Shown here one piece after another: positions 17,849-25,621 of a stretch of DNA of 36,044 nucleotides. The notes beneath the pieces were generated by a model. The model was not told where the DNA came from and ran no database searches. It was given only the letters and a program-made list of their open reading frames with translations. Where the stretch lies: positions 13,230-49,273 of the forward strand of contig JAHEIN010000005.1 in assembly GCA_024639335.1 (NCBI GenBank). Reading direction: 5' to 3'. How positions within the stretch are numbered: position 1 is the first letter of the stretch; every line of letters begins with the position of its first letter. Origin of the DNA: a bacterium. Its GTDB lineage: Bacteria; Actinomycetota; Acidimicrobiia; Spongiisociales; ZC4RG35. The position numbers were made by a program, and so were the translations under genes.

Positions 17849-17980
17849 ATGCCGTCCGACCTTCGGACAGAAGCATGGTCGGCCAGGGGATTCACGACTC
17901 CGAAACAGACGCGGGTCGGCCGGGCTGCCGCCGCGTGATGCGGTCGACTTTCAGCTCTCAGGCTCCCCGTTGGGGGACAG

Positions 17981-19162
17981 CTAGGCGAACGCGTTGAGGC
18001 CGGTGATGGAGTTGCCGAGGATGAGGGTGTGGATCTCGTTGGTGCCCTCGTAGGTGGAGACGGTCTCGAGGTTGGCCATGTGGCGGAACACCGGGTACTC
18101 GAGCGTGATGCCGTTGCCACCAAGGATCGAGCGGGCGGTCCGGGCGGTTTCCAGGGCGTTGCGGACGTTGTCCATCTTCCCGAAGCTGATCTGCTCGGGC
18201 GTGAGCGCCCCGGCGTCCTTCATCCGACCCAGATGTAGAGCCACGAGCATTCCCCGGTTGACTGCAACCATCATGTCCACGAGTTTCCGCTGGGTCAGCT
18301 GGAAGCCGGCGATCGGACGATCGAACTGGGTGCGCTCGCCGGCGTAGGTCAACGCCGCCTCGTAGCAGGCGCGTCCCGCCCCGATGGCGCCGAACAGGAT
18401 CCCGAAGCGCGCTTCGTTGAGACACGAAAGCGGGCCGCGCATCGAAGAGACATCGGGCAGCGCGAAGTCCTCGGGGATCCGCACGTCGGAGAACGCCAAC
18501 TCCGCCGTCACCGATGCCCGGAGACTGGCCTTGTGCTCGATCGCCTGGGACTCGAACCCCTTCGAGTCGGTTGGGACGATGAACCCGCGGATGCCCTCAT
18601 CGGTCCGGGCCCACACGAGGGCGATGTCGGCGATGGTGCCGTTGGTGATCCACATCTTGGACCCGTTGAGAATCCAGTCCGATCCGGCGCGTCTGGCGTT
18701 GGTGCGCATCGACGACGGGTCGGATCCAGAGTCGGCCTCCGTCAGCCCGAAGCACCCGATCACCTCTCCGGCGGCCATCTGTGGCAGCCAGGTCTGCTTC
18801 TGCTCTTCGGAACCGAACTTCCAGATCGGGAACATCGACAGCGAGCCCTGTACCGACATGAAGCTGCGGACGCCCGAGTCGCCGTACTCGAGTTCGGTAC
18901 AGGCCAGCCCGTAGGCGACGTTGGATGTCCCTGCGCAGCCGTAACCCTCGAGATGCATCCCGAACAGCCCCATCGCCGCCATCTCCTTGGCGACCTCACG
19001 TGGGAAGACGCCGTCCTCCCACCATTCGCCGATATCGGGCAGGATGCGGTCGGCGACGAACTGGCGGACCGTGTTCCGGAGCATGATCTCCTCTTCGTCG
19101 AGCAGCGAGTCGACTGCGAGAAAGTCGGTGGGCGAGGGACGGACGAAGCTCAGCTCGGACAT
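17981..19162 (-). CDS. Acyl-CoA dehydrogenase, glutaryl-CoA dehydrogenase-like
   Basis: This 393-residue FAD enzyme has the full acyl-CoA dehydrogenase fold. CFGLTEADSGSDPSS and the WITNGTIADIALVWA strand line the flavin site. ERTQFDRPIAGFQLTQRKL and the C-terminal STYEGTNEIHTLILG follow, the latter with catalytic Glu372. The combination GPLSCLNEARFGI, YEGTNEIHTL and the ending ITGLNAF is typical of glutaryl-CoA dehydrogenases, which oxidise and decarboxylate glutaryl-CoA in lysine/tryptophan breakdown. Non-decarboxylating relatives exist, so the exact substrate is inferred. ATG 19162 (MSELSFVRPSPTDF) is chosen; a GAGAAT box 6 nt upstream could make it leaderless. The 132 bases to the convergent gene hold only weak hairpins (GTCCGA-CCT-TCGGAC). 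Confidence 0.88.
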   Translation of the reverse strand: MSELSFVRPSPTDFLAVDSLLDEEEIMLRNTVRQFVADRILPDIGEWWEDGVFPREVAKEMAAMGLFGMHLEGYGCAGTSNVAYGLACTELEYGDSGVRSFMSVQGSLSMFPIWKFGSEEQKQTWLPQMAAGEVIGCFGLTEADSGSDPSSMRTNARRAGSDWILNGSKMWITNGTIADIALVWARTDEGIRGFIVPTDSKGFESQAIEHKASLRASVTAELAFSDVRIPEDFALPDVSSMRGPLSCLNEARFGILFGAIGAGRACYEAALTYAGERTQFDRPIAGFQLTQRKLVDMMVAVNRGMLVALHLGRMKDAGALTPEQISFGKMDNVRNALETARTARSILGGNGITLEYPVFRHMANLETVSTYEGTNEIHTLILGNSITGLNAFA

Positions 19163-19197
19163 ACGGTCATTCTCGCACACCCGCCGTCACGCCAGCG

Positions 19198-19247
19198 AAC
19201 CCAGGGTTGCTCACCGGGATTATTCCGGATTTGAGTGCGAGGTTCGC
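19198..19247 (+). repeat. Left copy of a 50-bp inverted repeat
   Basis: This copy begins AACCCAGGGTT, itself a palindrome, and contains CACCGGGATTATTCCGGAT. It matches the reverse complement of 20471-20520 at 45 of 50 positions, counted by eye. Outside these limits the flanks do not match. The two copies face each other around one gene. The AT-rich core GATTATT stands out against the GC-rich surroundings. Confidence 0.85.
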
Positions 19248-19251
19248 CTAT

Positions 19252-20427
19252 TCATCGGGTGCCGATCACACCGAACAACGCACCCGGCCATTGCAGCTGG
19301 GTCACCTCTCCCGTTTCGATGTCCAGGATCGCGATCACCGATCGCGGTCGGGAAACCGGATCTGGCTGGGGGACGGCGACGAAGCGGTCCCCATCCAGCC
19401 AGCTCATGGCACCGGGCTTGGCCAAGTCGGTGCCGGCGCGGGAAGTGAACGTGAGCGTGGTCGGATCGATGTCGAGGACCTCGACCCTGGTCGACGTCGC
19501 CGTTCCGCAGAGTACTGCGAGACGGAGGGACGGCGCTCGCCTCGAGTCAGATCGGGCGAACCTGGCATCACTGCATGGTCCGTCGCCTGCAGGAATCGGA
19601 GCGCTGGGTACGAGGTCGCGGTCAACGAGCGTCAACGATTCATCGACCCAGACCACCGCCCATCCGTCCGTGGCGGCCACGAATTCGGCACCGGCCAACC
19701 TGGCGGCCTCGCTCCCGTCTGGTTGGAGGGAGATGATCGATCCACCCGATGTGATGGTGAGACGGTCGCGTTCGAGCCATACAACGCGTGCGTCGTCGGG
19801 AACGGGAATCGCAAAGGGCTGGAAGACAATATCGCGCCCCATGGTCTGTTCAAATGCAATCGTCCCCGCTGCGGTCCGTTCGGTCCAAACGATTCGACCC
19901 GGCTGGTCTGCCGACCACACGGCGCTGCCGACGTCTGTTGCGACCGCCTCCTGGTATGCGGAGTTGCCGATGTGGAGGTTGCTCGAATCACCGTATCGTT
20001 GACTCACCAATGCCGCGATCCACTGACCGGAAGTATCGGCGATCGCCCGTCCGAACGGCACATCGATCGTTCTTGGCTCGATTGCGTTGATGAACCACTG
20101 CTGGATGACGGCCTGGCCGCTCGGCGTGAATCCGAATGCGACCAGATCTGAGGTGAGGCCCGGCACTCGCTCGGCCAGGGTGGGTGGAGGTCGGACGGTC
20201 GCCGGTGTGGCTACGACGACGGGCGGTGCCTCGAGTGACGTGTCTTCCTGTGCGACCGTCGTTTCGGTCGTTGCTTCGCGGGGGGTCAGCAGAGACACGG
20301 CAGCGGCGCCGACCAACACCCCGATGGCGCCGGCCGCGAGGAGCGTCCACCCCGAGTCACGGCGCCGCCAAGTGTCTGGCGATCTCCCCGCCTGCTCCGC
20401 CCCGGTGACCTCGATCTGCCGTTCCAT
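19252..20427 (-). CDS. Membrane-anchored unknown protein with extracytoplasmic strand-rich domain
   Basis: The 391-residue protein has a short cytoplasmic N terminus, one membrane segment at about 27-48 (GWTLLAAGAIGVLVGAAAVSLL), a Thr/Pro-rich linker (ATTETTVAQEDTSLEAPP), and an outer domain of about 300 residues built of repeated strand motifs with Trp and Asp turns (GQWIAALVSQRYGD, DGWAVVWVDESLT, MSWLDGDRFVAVPQPD), like a beta-propeller. No family is recognised. The track ORF from 21246 wrongly joins it to antisense of the ABC gene. ATG 20427 is preferred because GATAAT sits 7 nt upstream; ATG 20436 is the alternative. The gene is bracketed by the inverted repeat, the left copy starting 5 bases beyond its stop. 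Confidence 0.75.
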   Translation of the reverse strand: MERQIEVTGAEQAGRSPDTWRRRDSGWTLLAAGAIGVLVGAAAVSLLTPREATTETTVAQEDTSLEAPPVVVATPATVRPPPTLAERVPGLTSDLVAFGFTPSGQAVIQQWFINAIEPRTIDVPFGRAIADTSGQWIAALVSQRYGDSSNLHIGNSAYQEAVATDVGSAVWSADQPGRIVWTERTAAGTIAFEQTMGRDIVFQPFAIPVPDDARVVWLERDRLTITSGGSIISLQPDGSEAARLAGAEFVAATDGWAVVWVDESLTLVDRDLVPSAPIPAGDGPCSDARFARSDSRRAPSLRLAVLCGTATSTRVEVLDIDPTTLTFTSRAGTDLAKPGAMSWLDGDRFVAVPQPDPVSRPRSVIAILDIETGEVTQLQWPGALFGVIGTR

Positions 20428-20434
20428 GGTCGCC

Positions 20435-20440
20435 ATTATC
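20435..20440 (-). promoter_or_regulatory. Possible leaderless -10 box for the repeat-flanked gene
   Basis: On the minus strand GATAAT, close to the ideal TATAAT, ends 7 nt before ATG 20427. If it is the -10 box, the transcript starts at that ATG and the alternative ATG at 20436 is not used. Confidence 0.4.
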
Positions 20441-20470
20441 CCGAATCCGGCGATATCGACGCCTTCGATT

Positions 20471-20520
20471 GCGAACTTCGCGCTGAGATCCGGAATAATC
20501 CCGGTGAGTAACCCTGGGTT
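20471..20520 (-). repeat. Right copy of the 50-bp inverted repeat
   Basis: This is the reverse-orientation partner of 19198-19247, in the divergent gap between the membrane-anchored gene and the ABC ATPase. The differences from the left copy are few and scattered. Read as codons on the strand pointing inward, both copies encode nearly the same peptide (NPGLLTGIIPDLSA then R/K, FA). The opposite strand also stays conservative, so coding is not proven. Confidence 0.85.
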
Positions 20521-20543
20521 GAGGGAGAGGCCGGGCCCTGCGC

Positions 20544-20549
20544 TAGCTT
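20544..20549 (+). promoter_or_regulatory. Leaderless -10 box for the ABC ATPase
   Basis: TAGCTT ends 7 nt before ATG 20557 with no ribosome site between, a clean TANNNT leaderless layout. Confidence 0.55.
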
Positions 20550-20556
20550 GGCCCCG

Positions 20557-21324
20557 ATGGAAGTGCCGGCCGTCTCCTACGACGGGTTGACCAAGCGGTT
20601 CGCAGACACGCTCGCAGTGGACGATGTCACCATCGATATCCCACTGGGGTCGTTCTTCGGGATCGTCGGCCCGAACGGCGCCGGCAAGACCACGATGCTG
20701 CGAATGACGACCGGGCTCCTCCGCCCCGACGCCGGCACCGTGAGTATCGCCGGTCATGACGTGTGGGAGGATCCCGCCACGGCCAAGACCCGGTTCGGTG
20801 TAGTGCCCGACAACCCAAGCATGTTCGAGCGACTCACCGGGCGCGAGCTCATCGAGTTCAACGGGATGATGCGCGGCATGGACACCGATGTGATCGCCCA
20901 GCGGCGCGAGTCGCTCCTGCGCCTGCTCGACCTCACAGAGGCCGGTGACACGATCGTGGCCGACTACAGCCTCGGGATGACCAAGAAGATCGCCATTGCC
21001 TGTGCATTGCTCCACAATCCGTCGGTCCTGTTCCTCGACGAGCCGTTCGCCGGGGTCGACCCTGTTGCCCGGCAGACGCTCGAGCAGATCTTGCGCCGCC
21101 ACATCAACGGTGGTGGCACGGTCGTGTTCTCCGACCACGCCATGGACGTCGTTGAGCGGCTCTGTGATCGGATCATGGTGATCGACCACGGAACGGTGCT
21201 TACAACCGGGTCGACCGAAGAGATCACCGGCGGGCGCCGCCTCCAAGACGTCTTCGTCGAGATGGTCGGCGCCCAGATCACCGAGGAAGGGGACCTCGAG
21301 TGGCTCGGGTCTTCGCCCGGCTGA
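20557..21324 (+). CDS. ABC transporter ATP-binding protein (exporter type)
   Basis: This 255-residue nucleotide-binding subunit has Walker A GPNGAGKTT (38-46), a Q-loop region with FGVVPDNPSMFERLTG, signature YSLGMTKKIAIACALL (a LSGGQ variant, as in ABC-2/CcmA-type exporters), Walker B VLFLDEPFAGVDP and the switch histidine in FSDHAMDVVE. It powers the membrane protein encoded next. ATG 20557 is favoured over the TTG at 20548 because of the TAGCTT box. It overlaps the permease gene by 25 bases, so translation is coupled. The substrate is unknown. Confidence 0.92.
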   Translation: MEVPAVSYDGLTKRFADTLAVDDVTIDIPLGSFFGIVGPNGAGKTTMLRMTTGLLRPDAGTVSIAGHDVWEDPATAKTRFGVVPDNPSMFERLTGRELIEFNGMMRGMDTDVIAQRRESLLRLLDLTEAGDTIVADYSLGMTKKIAIACALLHNPSVLFLDEPFAGVDPVARQTLEQILRRHINGGGTVVFSDHAMDVVERLCDRIMVIDHGTVLTTGSTEEITGGRRLQDVFVEMVGAQITEEGDLEWLGSSPG

Positions 21325-22901
21325 AGCTGCGGCTGATCGCCAACCGGCTGCGGCGGTCGAGTGTCATCCAGGCGTTCGGGTTCCTGGTTTCCTGGCTGCT
21401 GGCGATCGCCGTCGGGATCGGCCTCGGCTACGCATACGGCGCGCTGCTTCTTGCAGTCGAGAACGATCTCGCCATCTCGGGGACGGTCTTCACGCTCACC
21501 GGCCTCGCCTGGCTGCTGCTTCCCGTCATCGCAGCAACGCTCGACGACACGATCGAGGCGCGTCAGTTCGAGTTGCTGCCGTTCACGAGCCGCCAACTCG
21601 CATACGGACTGACCGTGGCGGCTTTCGTCGGGCCGGGAGCCTCGATGACGATTCTGATGCTGGCGATCGGAATCGGTGTGGGGTACGGCTTCGGGTTCGT
21701 GTGGTTGCTGCAGTTGGCGGCAGCCCTGTCCGGGCTGGCATTCATGATCGTGGCGAGCCGATGGATCACCACCCTCCTCACCGATCTGCTCCGCAGCCGG
21801 CGCACCCAGGAGATCGCAGCCCTCACGATCGTCGGGCTGCTCACACTCCCGGGTGTGGCAGCCTCGCTGCTGGTGGCGGAGACGGCCGAGAACGGAGGGC
21901 CGGGCGGTTTCGATATCGAGGCGATCGTCGACGCGATGGAGCCGCTCGCTTGGACTCCGCCGGGAGTCTTCGGTCTCCTCGTGGACGCGTTCGAACGCAA
22001 TGCCTGGGGTCAGATCGCCGCCGGCATGGCCTACGGCGCAATGGGGTTGGTTGTGGCCGGTTTGTTGTTTGCCCGGTCGGTCGATCGACTCCAGACGAGG
22101 GCCGCGGTCAATCGGCGGTCCCGTCGTCGGAGGGGCGGTATCACTGCGCTCTACCCGAAGCGATATCCATTGCCACGGACCCCGGTCGGCTCCGTGGCGG
22201 CGAAGGAGTTGAAGTATCTGCTGCGAGATTCGCGTGTGAAGGCACAACTCATCGGCGGCGCGGTCGCGACGGTCGTCTTGGTCGCCACCGGCGGTGCCGC
22301 GCTCCGCGACACCCCATACGCACCCTTTGCCGCGGCATTCATCGGGTTTCTCGTGACCGCATCGGTGATCCCGAACCAGTTCGGCTTCGACGGCGGCTCG
22401 TTCTGGGCGTATCAGAGTTCTTCGATCCGGCTGATCGACGTCCTGGCCGGCAAGAACCTCGGTTGGGCGGCTATCACGCTTCCGCTCGTAGTCCTTGCCG
22501 CGGTGGCGGCGGCCGTGCTCTCCGGTGACGCCAGGTATCTGCTCGCAGGTGTGCTCGCCGGCGTCTCGGTCACCGCGATGTTCACGGCCGGCGGCAACCT
22601 CACGTCCATTCTGGGCGCCTATCCGCTTCCCGAGTCCAATCTGTTCGGTTCACGCAACGTCTCGGGCACGGCGTTGATCTTCTCGTTCCTCGGCCTCGGC
22701 TTGTCGGGCTTGCTGATCATTCCGATCGCGCTGCTCATCGGTCTCCCGGCGTTCCTCAGCGGACCTGCCCTGGCCACGCTCGGTGCGGTGGCGGCGACCG
22801 TCTACGGGGTCGGCGGGTATGCGTTGTCGATGCGTTGGATCCAGCGCCTTCTCGAGGCCCGTGCGCTTTGGCTGCTCGACACGATCGACAAGGAACGCTG
22901 A
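21300..22901 (+). CDS. ABC transporter permease, large multi-spanning
   Basis: This 533-residue membrane protein has about twelve hydrophobic segments, for example FGFLVSWLLAIAVGIGLGYAY, LAWLLLPVIAATL, ALTIVGLLTLPGVAASLLVA, AAITLPLVVLAAVAAAVL and ALIFSFLGLGLSGLLIIPIALLIG. A basic cytoplasmic loop (RAAVNRRSRRRRGG) sits near the middle, giving a two-half layout. It is the membrane partner of the preceding ATPase and resembles uncharacterised ABC-2-like actinobacterial permeases. GTG 21300 lies inside the ATPase gene. There is no substrate-binding protein nearby, consistent with export. It ends 29 bases before the convergent TOPRIM gene. Confidence 0.85.
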   Translation: MARVFARLKLRLIANRLRRSSVIQAFGFLVSWLLAIAVGIGLGYAYGALLLAVENDLAISGTVFTLTGLAWLLLPVIAATLDDTIEARQFELLPFTSRQLAYGLTVAAFVGPGASMTILMLAIGIGVGYGFGFVWLLQLAAALSGLAFMIVASRWITTLLTDLLRSRRTQEIAALTIVGLLTLPGVAASLLVAETAENGGPGGFDIEAIVDAMEPLAWTPPGVFGLLVDAFERNAWGQIAAGMAYGAMGLVVAGLLFARSVDRLQTRAAVNRRSRRRRGGITALYPKRYPLPRTPVGSVAAKELKYLLRDSRVKAQLIGGAVATVVLVATGGAALRDTPYAPFAAAFIGFLVTASVIPNQFGFDGGSFWAYQSSSIRLIDVLAGKNLGWAAITLPLVVLAAVAAAVLSGDARYLLAGVLAGVSVTAMFTAGGNLTSILGAYPLPESNLFGSRNVSGTALIFSFLGLGLSGLLIIPIALLIGLPAFLSGPALATLGAVAATVYGVGGYALSMRWIQRLLEARALWLLDTIDKER

Positions 22902-22930
22902 GACCGACGGAGGTGGGTACCGGTCACCGA

Positions 22931-23611
22931 CTAGGTGTCCGCTTCTGGACGACTGGCTGCAAGGACAGCCTCGAGGGGGTGAGGCAACGTGTCGAGCCCG
23001 ATCGTGAGTGTGAGAAGTTGGGCGTATCGCAGGTTGCGGCGCGCACCGGCGCGGAGCCATCGGTGGAATTGCTCGTCGAATGCACCACCACGCCAGGCCG
23101 GCTGGCGCTGAAGGGTGCGGAACGAGGTGAGGTCGCCTTGGGAAGCGAGAACACGCTCGATCTCTTCTCGACCGGACGCCCGAATCAACTCGTGCTCGAG
23201 GTCATCGATGCATACGAAGAAGCCGAGCTCTGCGAGATCGGCTCGACTCTGCGGTGAGCCCATCCCAGCCATCTCGAGACTGTGTCGGAACAGCGGCTCC
23301 TCGGCTGCGTCGCACAGCCCGGCGATCGGCAGACGCCTTCCTCGCGGACCGAATCTGTCGAGATGGCGCGGGAGCTCATGGGCGCCTCCCATCGGCACCA
23401 CGACAACACGCTCCTTCTCTAGATCCCTTCCAAGGCGGGGCGCGACGGTCTCGAGTGCGATCTGGTCGCTGATTCCTTCGACCAACACCACTGCCCGGGC
23501 AGTTCTCGCTCGCTCGAGGGCAGCTGCGGTGGCATGGACCGGGGCTCCCGGGCCACTGAAGAAGCCGTGGGGAGCCTCGCGGGCCAATCGGCGTTGGTTG
23601 TCTCTGTTCAT
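22931..23611 (-). CDS. Stand-alone TOPRIM (OLD-like) domain protein
   Basis: This 226-residue protein contains a TOPRIM core: VVLVEGISDQIALE with catalytic Glu45, VVVVPMGGAHELP, and GLCDAAEE around Asp101, where OLD nucleases have a metal-binding DxD/DxE. The C-terminal half is helical and Arg/Gln-rich. In OLD-family nucleases this domain follows an ABC-type ATPase. Here no ATPase domain is present, so it is a lone nuclease-like or nucleotidyl-transfer-like domain. The second acidic motif is degenerate (CDAAEE), so activity is uncertain. ATG 23611 has no visible ribosome site. The gene lies 66 bases upstream of the end of the next gene in the same direction, so joint transcription is possible. 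Confidence 0.75.
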   Translation of the reverse strand: MNRDNQRRLAREAPHGFFSGPGAPVHATAAALERARTARAVVLVEGISDQIALETVAPRLGRDLEKERVVVVPMGGAHELPRHLDRFGPRGRRLPIAGLCDAAEEPLFRHSLEMAGMGSPQSRADLAELGFFVCIDDLEHELIRASGREEIERVLASQGDLTSFRTLQRQPAWRGGAFDEQFHRWLRAGARRNLRYAQLLTLTIGLDTLPHPLEAVLAASRPEADT

Positions 23612-23677
23612 GACATGGAGGTTGGCACGAAGAGGCGTGAGCCGTCGGCAAGTATCAGGCGATGTGATCCCGGGTTC

Positions 23678-25135
23678 TCAGAGAGCGTCGATGACCCGAC
23701 TGAAACGGCGAACCTGTTCCACTCCGTCGAGGCCGATCAGCGACACGTACGCCCGTCCGATCCCTTGGTCTCGCAGTACGTGGAAGCGTCGGACGTGATC
23801 GTCGATGACTCCCGCCGATGTTCGGCGCCTGAAGTCTGACGCGCTGATCGAACCCCGGTGCCGTTCGATCAGGTCCGCCAGCTGATCACGGTCGTCGGCG
23901 ACCATCGTGACGTCCAATACCGTCAGAAGGAGCTCGGAGAGGGGTCGGCCCACGGTATTGCAATGATCGGCCATGACATCGAGCTTGTGGCTGAGTGTCG
24001 GGCCGCTGAAGAGGTTGCAGCCGTCGGCGTGCTCGGCGACGATTCGCAGGGTGCGCAGCTCGCCGCCGCCTCCGACGATGATCGGGATCGAGCCGTGTAC
24101 CGGTCGCGGATACATCGACGTATCGGCGATTCGGATGGTGGATCCGCTCCACGGTTTGCCACCCGCCGCCCAGAAGGCCCGAAGGGCGCCGATCGTGTCC
24201 TCCAGCAGATCGAGCCGCTCGGCGTCGGTCGGGAATGAGATGCCGCGCTCGGTCTGCTCCTTGGCGAACCATCCTGCGCCGAGCCCGCAGTCCACCCGAC
24301 CACCGGAGACGTAGTCCAACGTCGAGAGCATCTTGGCGAGAACCGCTATCGGCCGAAGGGTCACGTTGGTCACAAGCACTCCGAGCCTGAGGTGCTCTGT
24401 GGCGGCGGCCGCGTTGGCCAGCAGCACGTAGGGGTCCAGCATGTCGTCCCAAGCACGTCCGACCTGGGGGATCTGGATCAGGTGATCCATGACCGACACT
24501 CCGGAGAAACCTGCTTCCTCGGCGGCACGTGCGACGTCGGCGAGTTGATCCGGCGACTCCATCCAGTCGAAGGACGAGATGTGGAGATGGAAATCGAGCC
24601 CGCTCGGCTCCCCGGCGGGCGCCGTCGCAGGCGTCGGTTCGGTTGTTGCGACATGTCCTGCGACGATCTGGATCGGCGTGGCCCGAACCACCTCCCAGTC
24701 CGACTCGTCTATCTCCTGGCTCAGGGCGCGGAATCGCTTGAACTGGCCGCTCAGCACCTTGGCAGGAACGGTGCGGTCCCTTTTCCGGTTGCGTTCCCGG
24801 CACACTTGGTCGGGAGTGTCGAACAGCACGGCGACTCGAGGGAGCCCGGCGTCGTCGGCCAGGCGGCCGAGGCGATCGCGCAGCTCGTCGTCGAAGCCGA
24901 GGGTGTCGATCACGGTGAGGAGCCCGGCGGAGATCCGCGCGGTAGCGATTCGCTCCAGCACGTCGAATGCGGCTTCGCTGGCGGCGAGATCGTTGGGGCC
25001 AGAGCCGACGACTGCTCGGAGGTGGTCGGAGGAGACGATTTCGACATCACGGAAATGCTCATCGGCCCATGTGGACTTCCCGGCCCCGGAAGGGCCGATG
25101 AGCCACACGAGCGACGGATCGGGGACGATGCTCAC
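23678..25135 (-). CDS. Fusion of a P-loop kinase with an LLM-class (F420-type) oxidoreductase
   Basis: This 485-residue protein has two enzymes in one chain. Residues 1-150 are a P-loop kinase of the AAA_33/Pnkp-like type: Walker A LIGPSGAGKST (14-22), VSSDHLRAVV, TVIDTLGFDDELR and the Arg-rich lid VCRERNRKRDR. Residues about 160-178 are a Thr/Pro/Ala linker. Residues 180-485 are a luciferase-like monooxygenase: DFHLHISSFDWMESPDQLADVA, LGVLVTNVTLRPIAVLAKMLSTLD, GRVDCGLGAGW and PIIVGGGGE. That is typical of F420-dependent LLM enzymes. GTG 25135 has a TACCGT box 7 nt upstream. The track ORF from 25462 runs through both tRNAs and is rejected there. Substrates of both halves are unknown. Confidence 0.85.
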   Translation of the reverse strand: MSIVPDPSLVWLIGPSGAGKSTWADEHFRDVEIVSSDHLRAVVGSGPNDLAASEAAFDVLERIATARISAGLLTVIDTLGFDDELRDRLGRLADDAGLPRVAVLFDTPDQVCRERNRKRDRTVPAKVLSGQFKRFRALSQEIDESDWEVVRATPIQIVAGHVATTEPTPATAPAGEPSGLDFHLHISSFDWMESPDQLADVARAAEEAGFSGVSVMDHLIQIPQVGRAWDDMLDPYVLLANAAAATEHLRLGVLVTNVTLRPIAVLAKMLSTLDYVSGGRVDCGLGAGWFAKEQTERGISFPTDAERLDLLEDTIGALRAFWAAGGKPWSGSTIRIADTSMYPRPVHGSIPIIVGGGGELRTLRIVAEHADGCNLFSGPTLSHKLDVMADHCNTVGRPLSELLLTVLDVTMVADDRDQLADLIERHRGSISASDFRRRTSAGVIDDHVRRFHVLRDQGIGRAYVSLIGLDGVEQVRRFSRVIDAL

Positions 25136-25142
25136 AACCCGG

Positions 25143-25148
25143 ACGGTA
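25143..25148 (-). promoter_or_regulatory. Leaderless -10 box for the kinase-LLM fusion
   Basis: On the minus strand TACCGT ends 7 nt before GTG 25135. It lies just beyond the tRNA terminator hairpin, so this gene has its own promoter. Confidence 0.55.
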
Positions 25149-25161
25149 GGGCGCAACAACG

Positions 25162-25196
25162 CGAGAGAAGCCCCCGGATGAGGAGGGCTTCTCTCG
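25162..25196 (-). terminator. Terminator hairpin after tRNA-Phe
   Basis: A perfect 12-bp stem CGAGAGAAGCCC/GGGCTTCTCTCG with an 11-nt loop begins two bases after the tRNA-Phe discriminator base. The downstream minus-strand sequence CGTTGTTG is only moderately T-rich. It would end the tRNA transcript. Confidence 0.75.
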
Positions 25197-25197
25197 G

Positions 25198-25270
25198 TGG
25201 TCAGAGACGGCGTCGATCCGTCGACCTCCGCTTTTTCAGAGCGGCGCTCTACCGACTGAGCTATCTGACC
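25198..25270 (-). tRNA. tRNA-Phe (GAA)
   Basis: The cloverleaf folds completely: acceptor GGTCAGA/TCTGACC, D-stem GCTC/GAGC, anticodon stem CCGCT/AGCGG with loop CTGAAAA (anticodon GAA), 5-nt variable loop, T-stem GACGG/CCGTC. Discriminator is A. CCA is not fully encoded (ACCG follows the acceptor). The T-loop reads ATCGACG, with A at position 54 where T is nearly universal in bacteria. It is transcribed behind tRNA-Asp. Confidence 0.95.
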
Positions 25271-25299
25271 AAACACCTCACCACACGTGTGCAGAGAGG

Positions 25300-25377
25300 T
25301 GGCGGGGACGACGGGATTTGAACCCGCGACCTCCGGCTTGACAGGCCGGCGTGAACTCCAGGCTTCACCACGCCCCC
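25300..25377 (-). tRNA. tRNA-Asp (GTC)
   Basis: The cloverleaf folds completely: acceptor GGGGGCG/CGTCCCC with one G-T pair, D-stem GTGA/TCAC, anticodon stem CCGGC/GCCGG with loop CTGTCAA (anticodon GTC), T-loop TTCAAAT, discriminator G and an encoded CCA. It is first in the Asp-Phe tRNA pair. Confidence 0.96.
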
Positions 25378-25413
25378 AGGGGGTCATGATCCGCGAGCGG
25401 ACCAGGCATCGGC

Positions 25414-25441
25414 AGTATAGGGACCTCACCAGACCCGACAA
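25414..25441 (-). promoter_or_regulatory. Promoter of the tRNA-Asp/tRNA-Phe unit
   Basis: On the minus strand a -35 TTGTCG (25436-25441) and a -10 TATACT (25414-25419) are separated by 16 nt. Transcription would start about 30 nt before tRNA-Asp. These are near-consensus housekeeping elements, as expected for stable RNA. Confidence 0.7.
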
Positions 25442-25621
25442 CTCGGCGATCGCCGGCGACACCGGCGTCGTTCTCCTGCCGGTCCTCCGAGCACACCAGA
25501 GCCTATGGTCGTTGCCCCACGTCGTCCAGGCTCGGATCCCGCAAGAGCAGGAGAGCGCAGCAGGTTTCCCGTCGGCGTAGGGGTCTCGGAACGGCTTGGG
25601 AGAGAGCGAACCTCGCCTCCT

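Noticed and set aside
17849-17980. Small hairpins between the 17093 gene and the acyl-CoA dehydrogenase
   Set aside because: Stems of 5-6 bp without T-tracts; too weak to call terminators.
20437-21246. N-terminal part of the 664-residue ORF 19252-21246
   Set aside because: It is antisense to the ABC ATPase and to the right inverted-repeat copy; the membrane protein starts at 20427 or 20436.
23664-23671. Third TTCTCAG copy
   Set aside because: Single heptamer next to the end of a gene, without the second half at 11-bp spacing.
25136-25462. N-terminal extension of the 23678-25462 ORF (IAQSVERRSEKAEVDG...)
   Set aside because: It is translation of tRNA-Phe and tRNA-Asp, a common artefact; the real start is GTG 25135.
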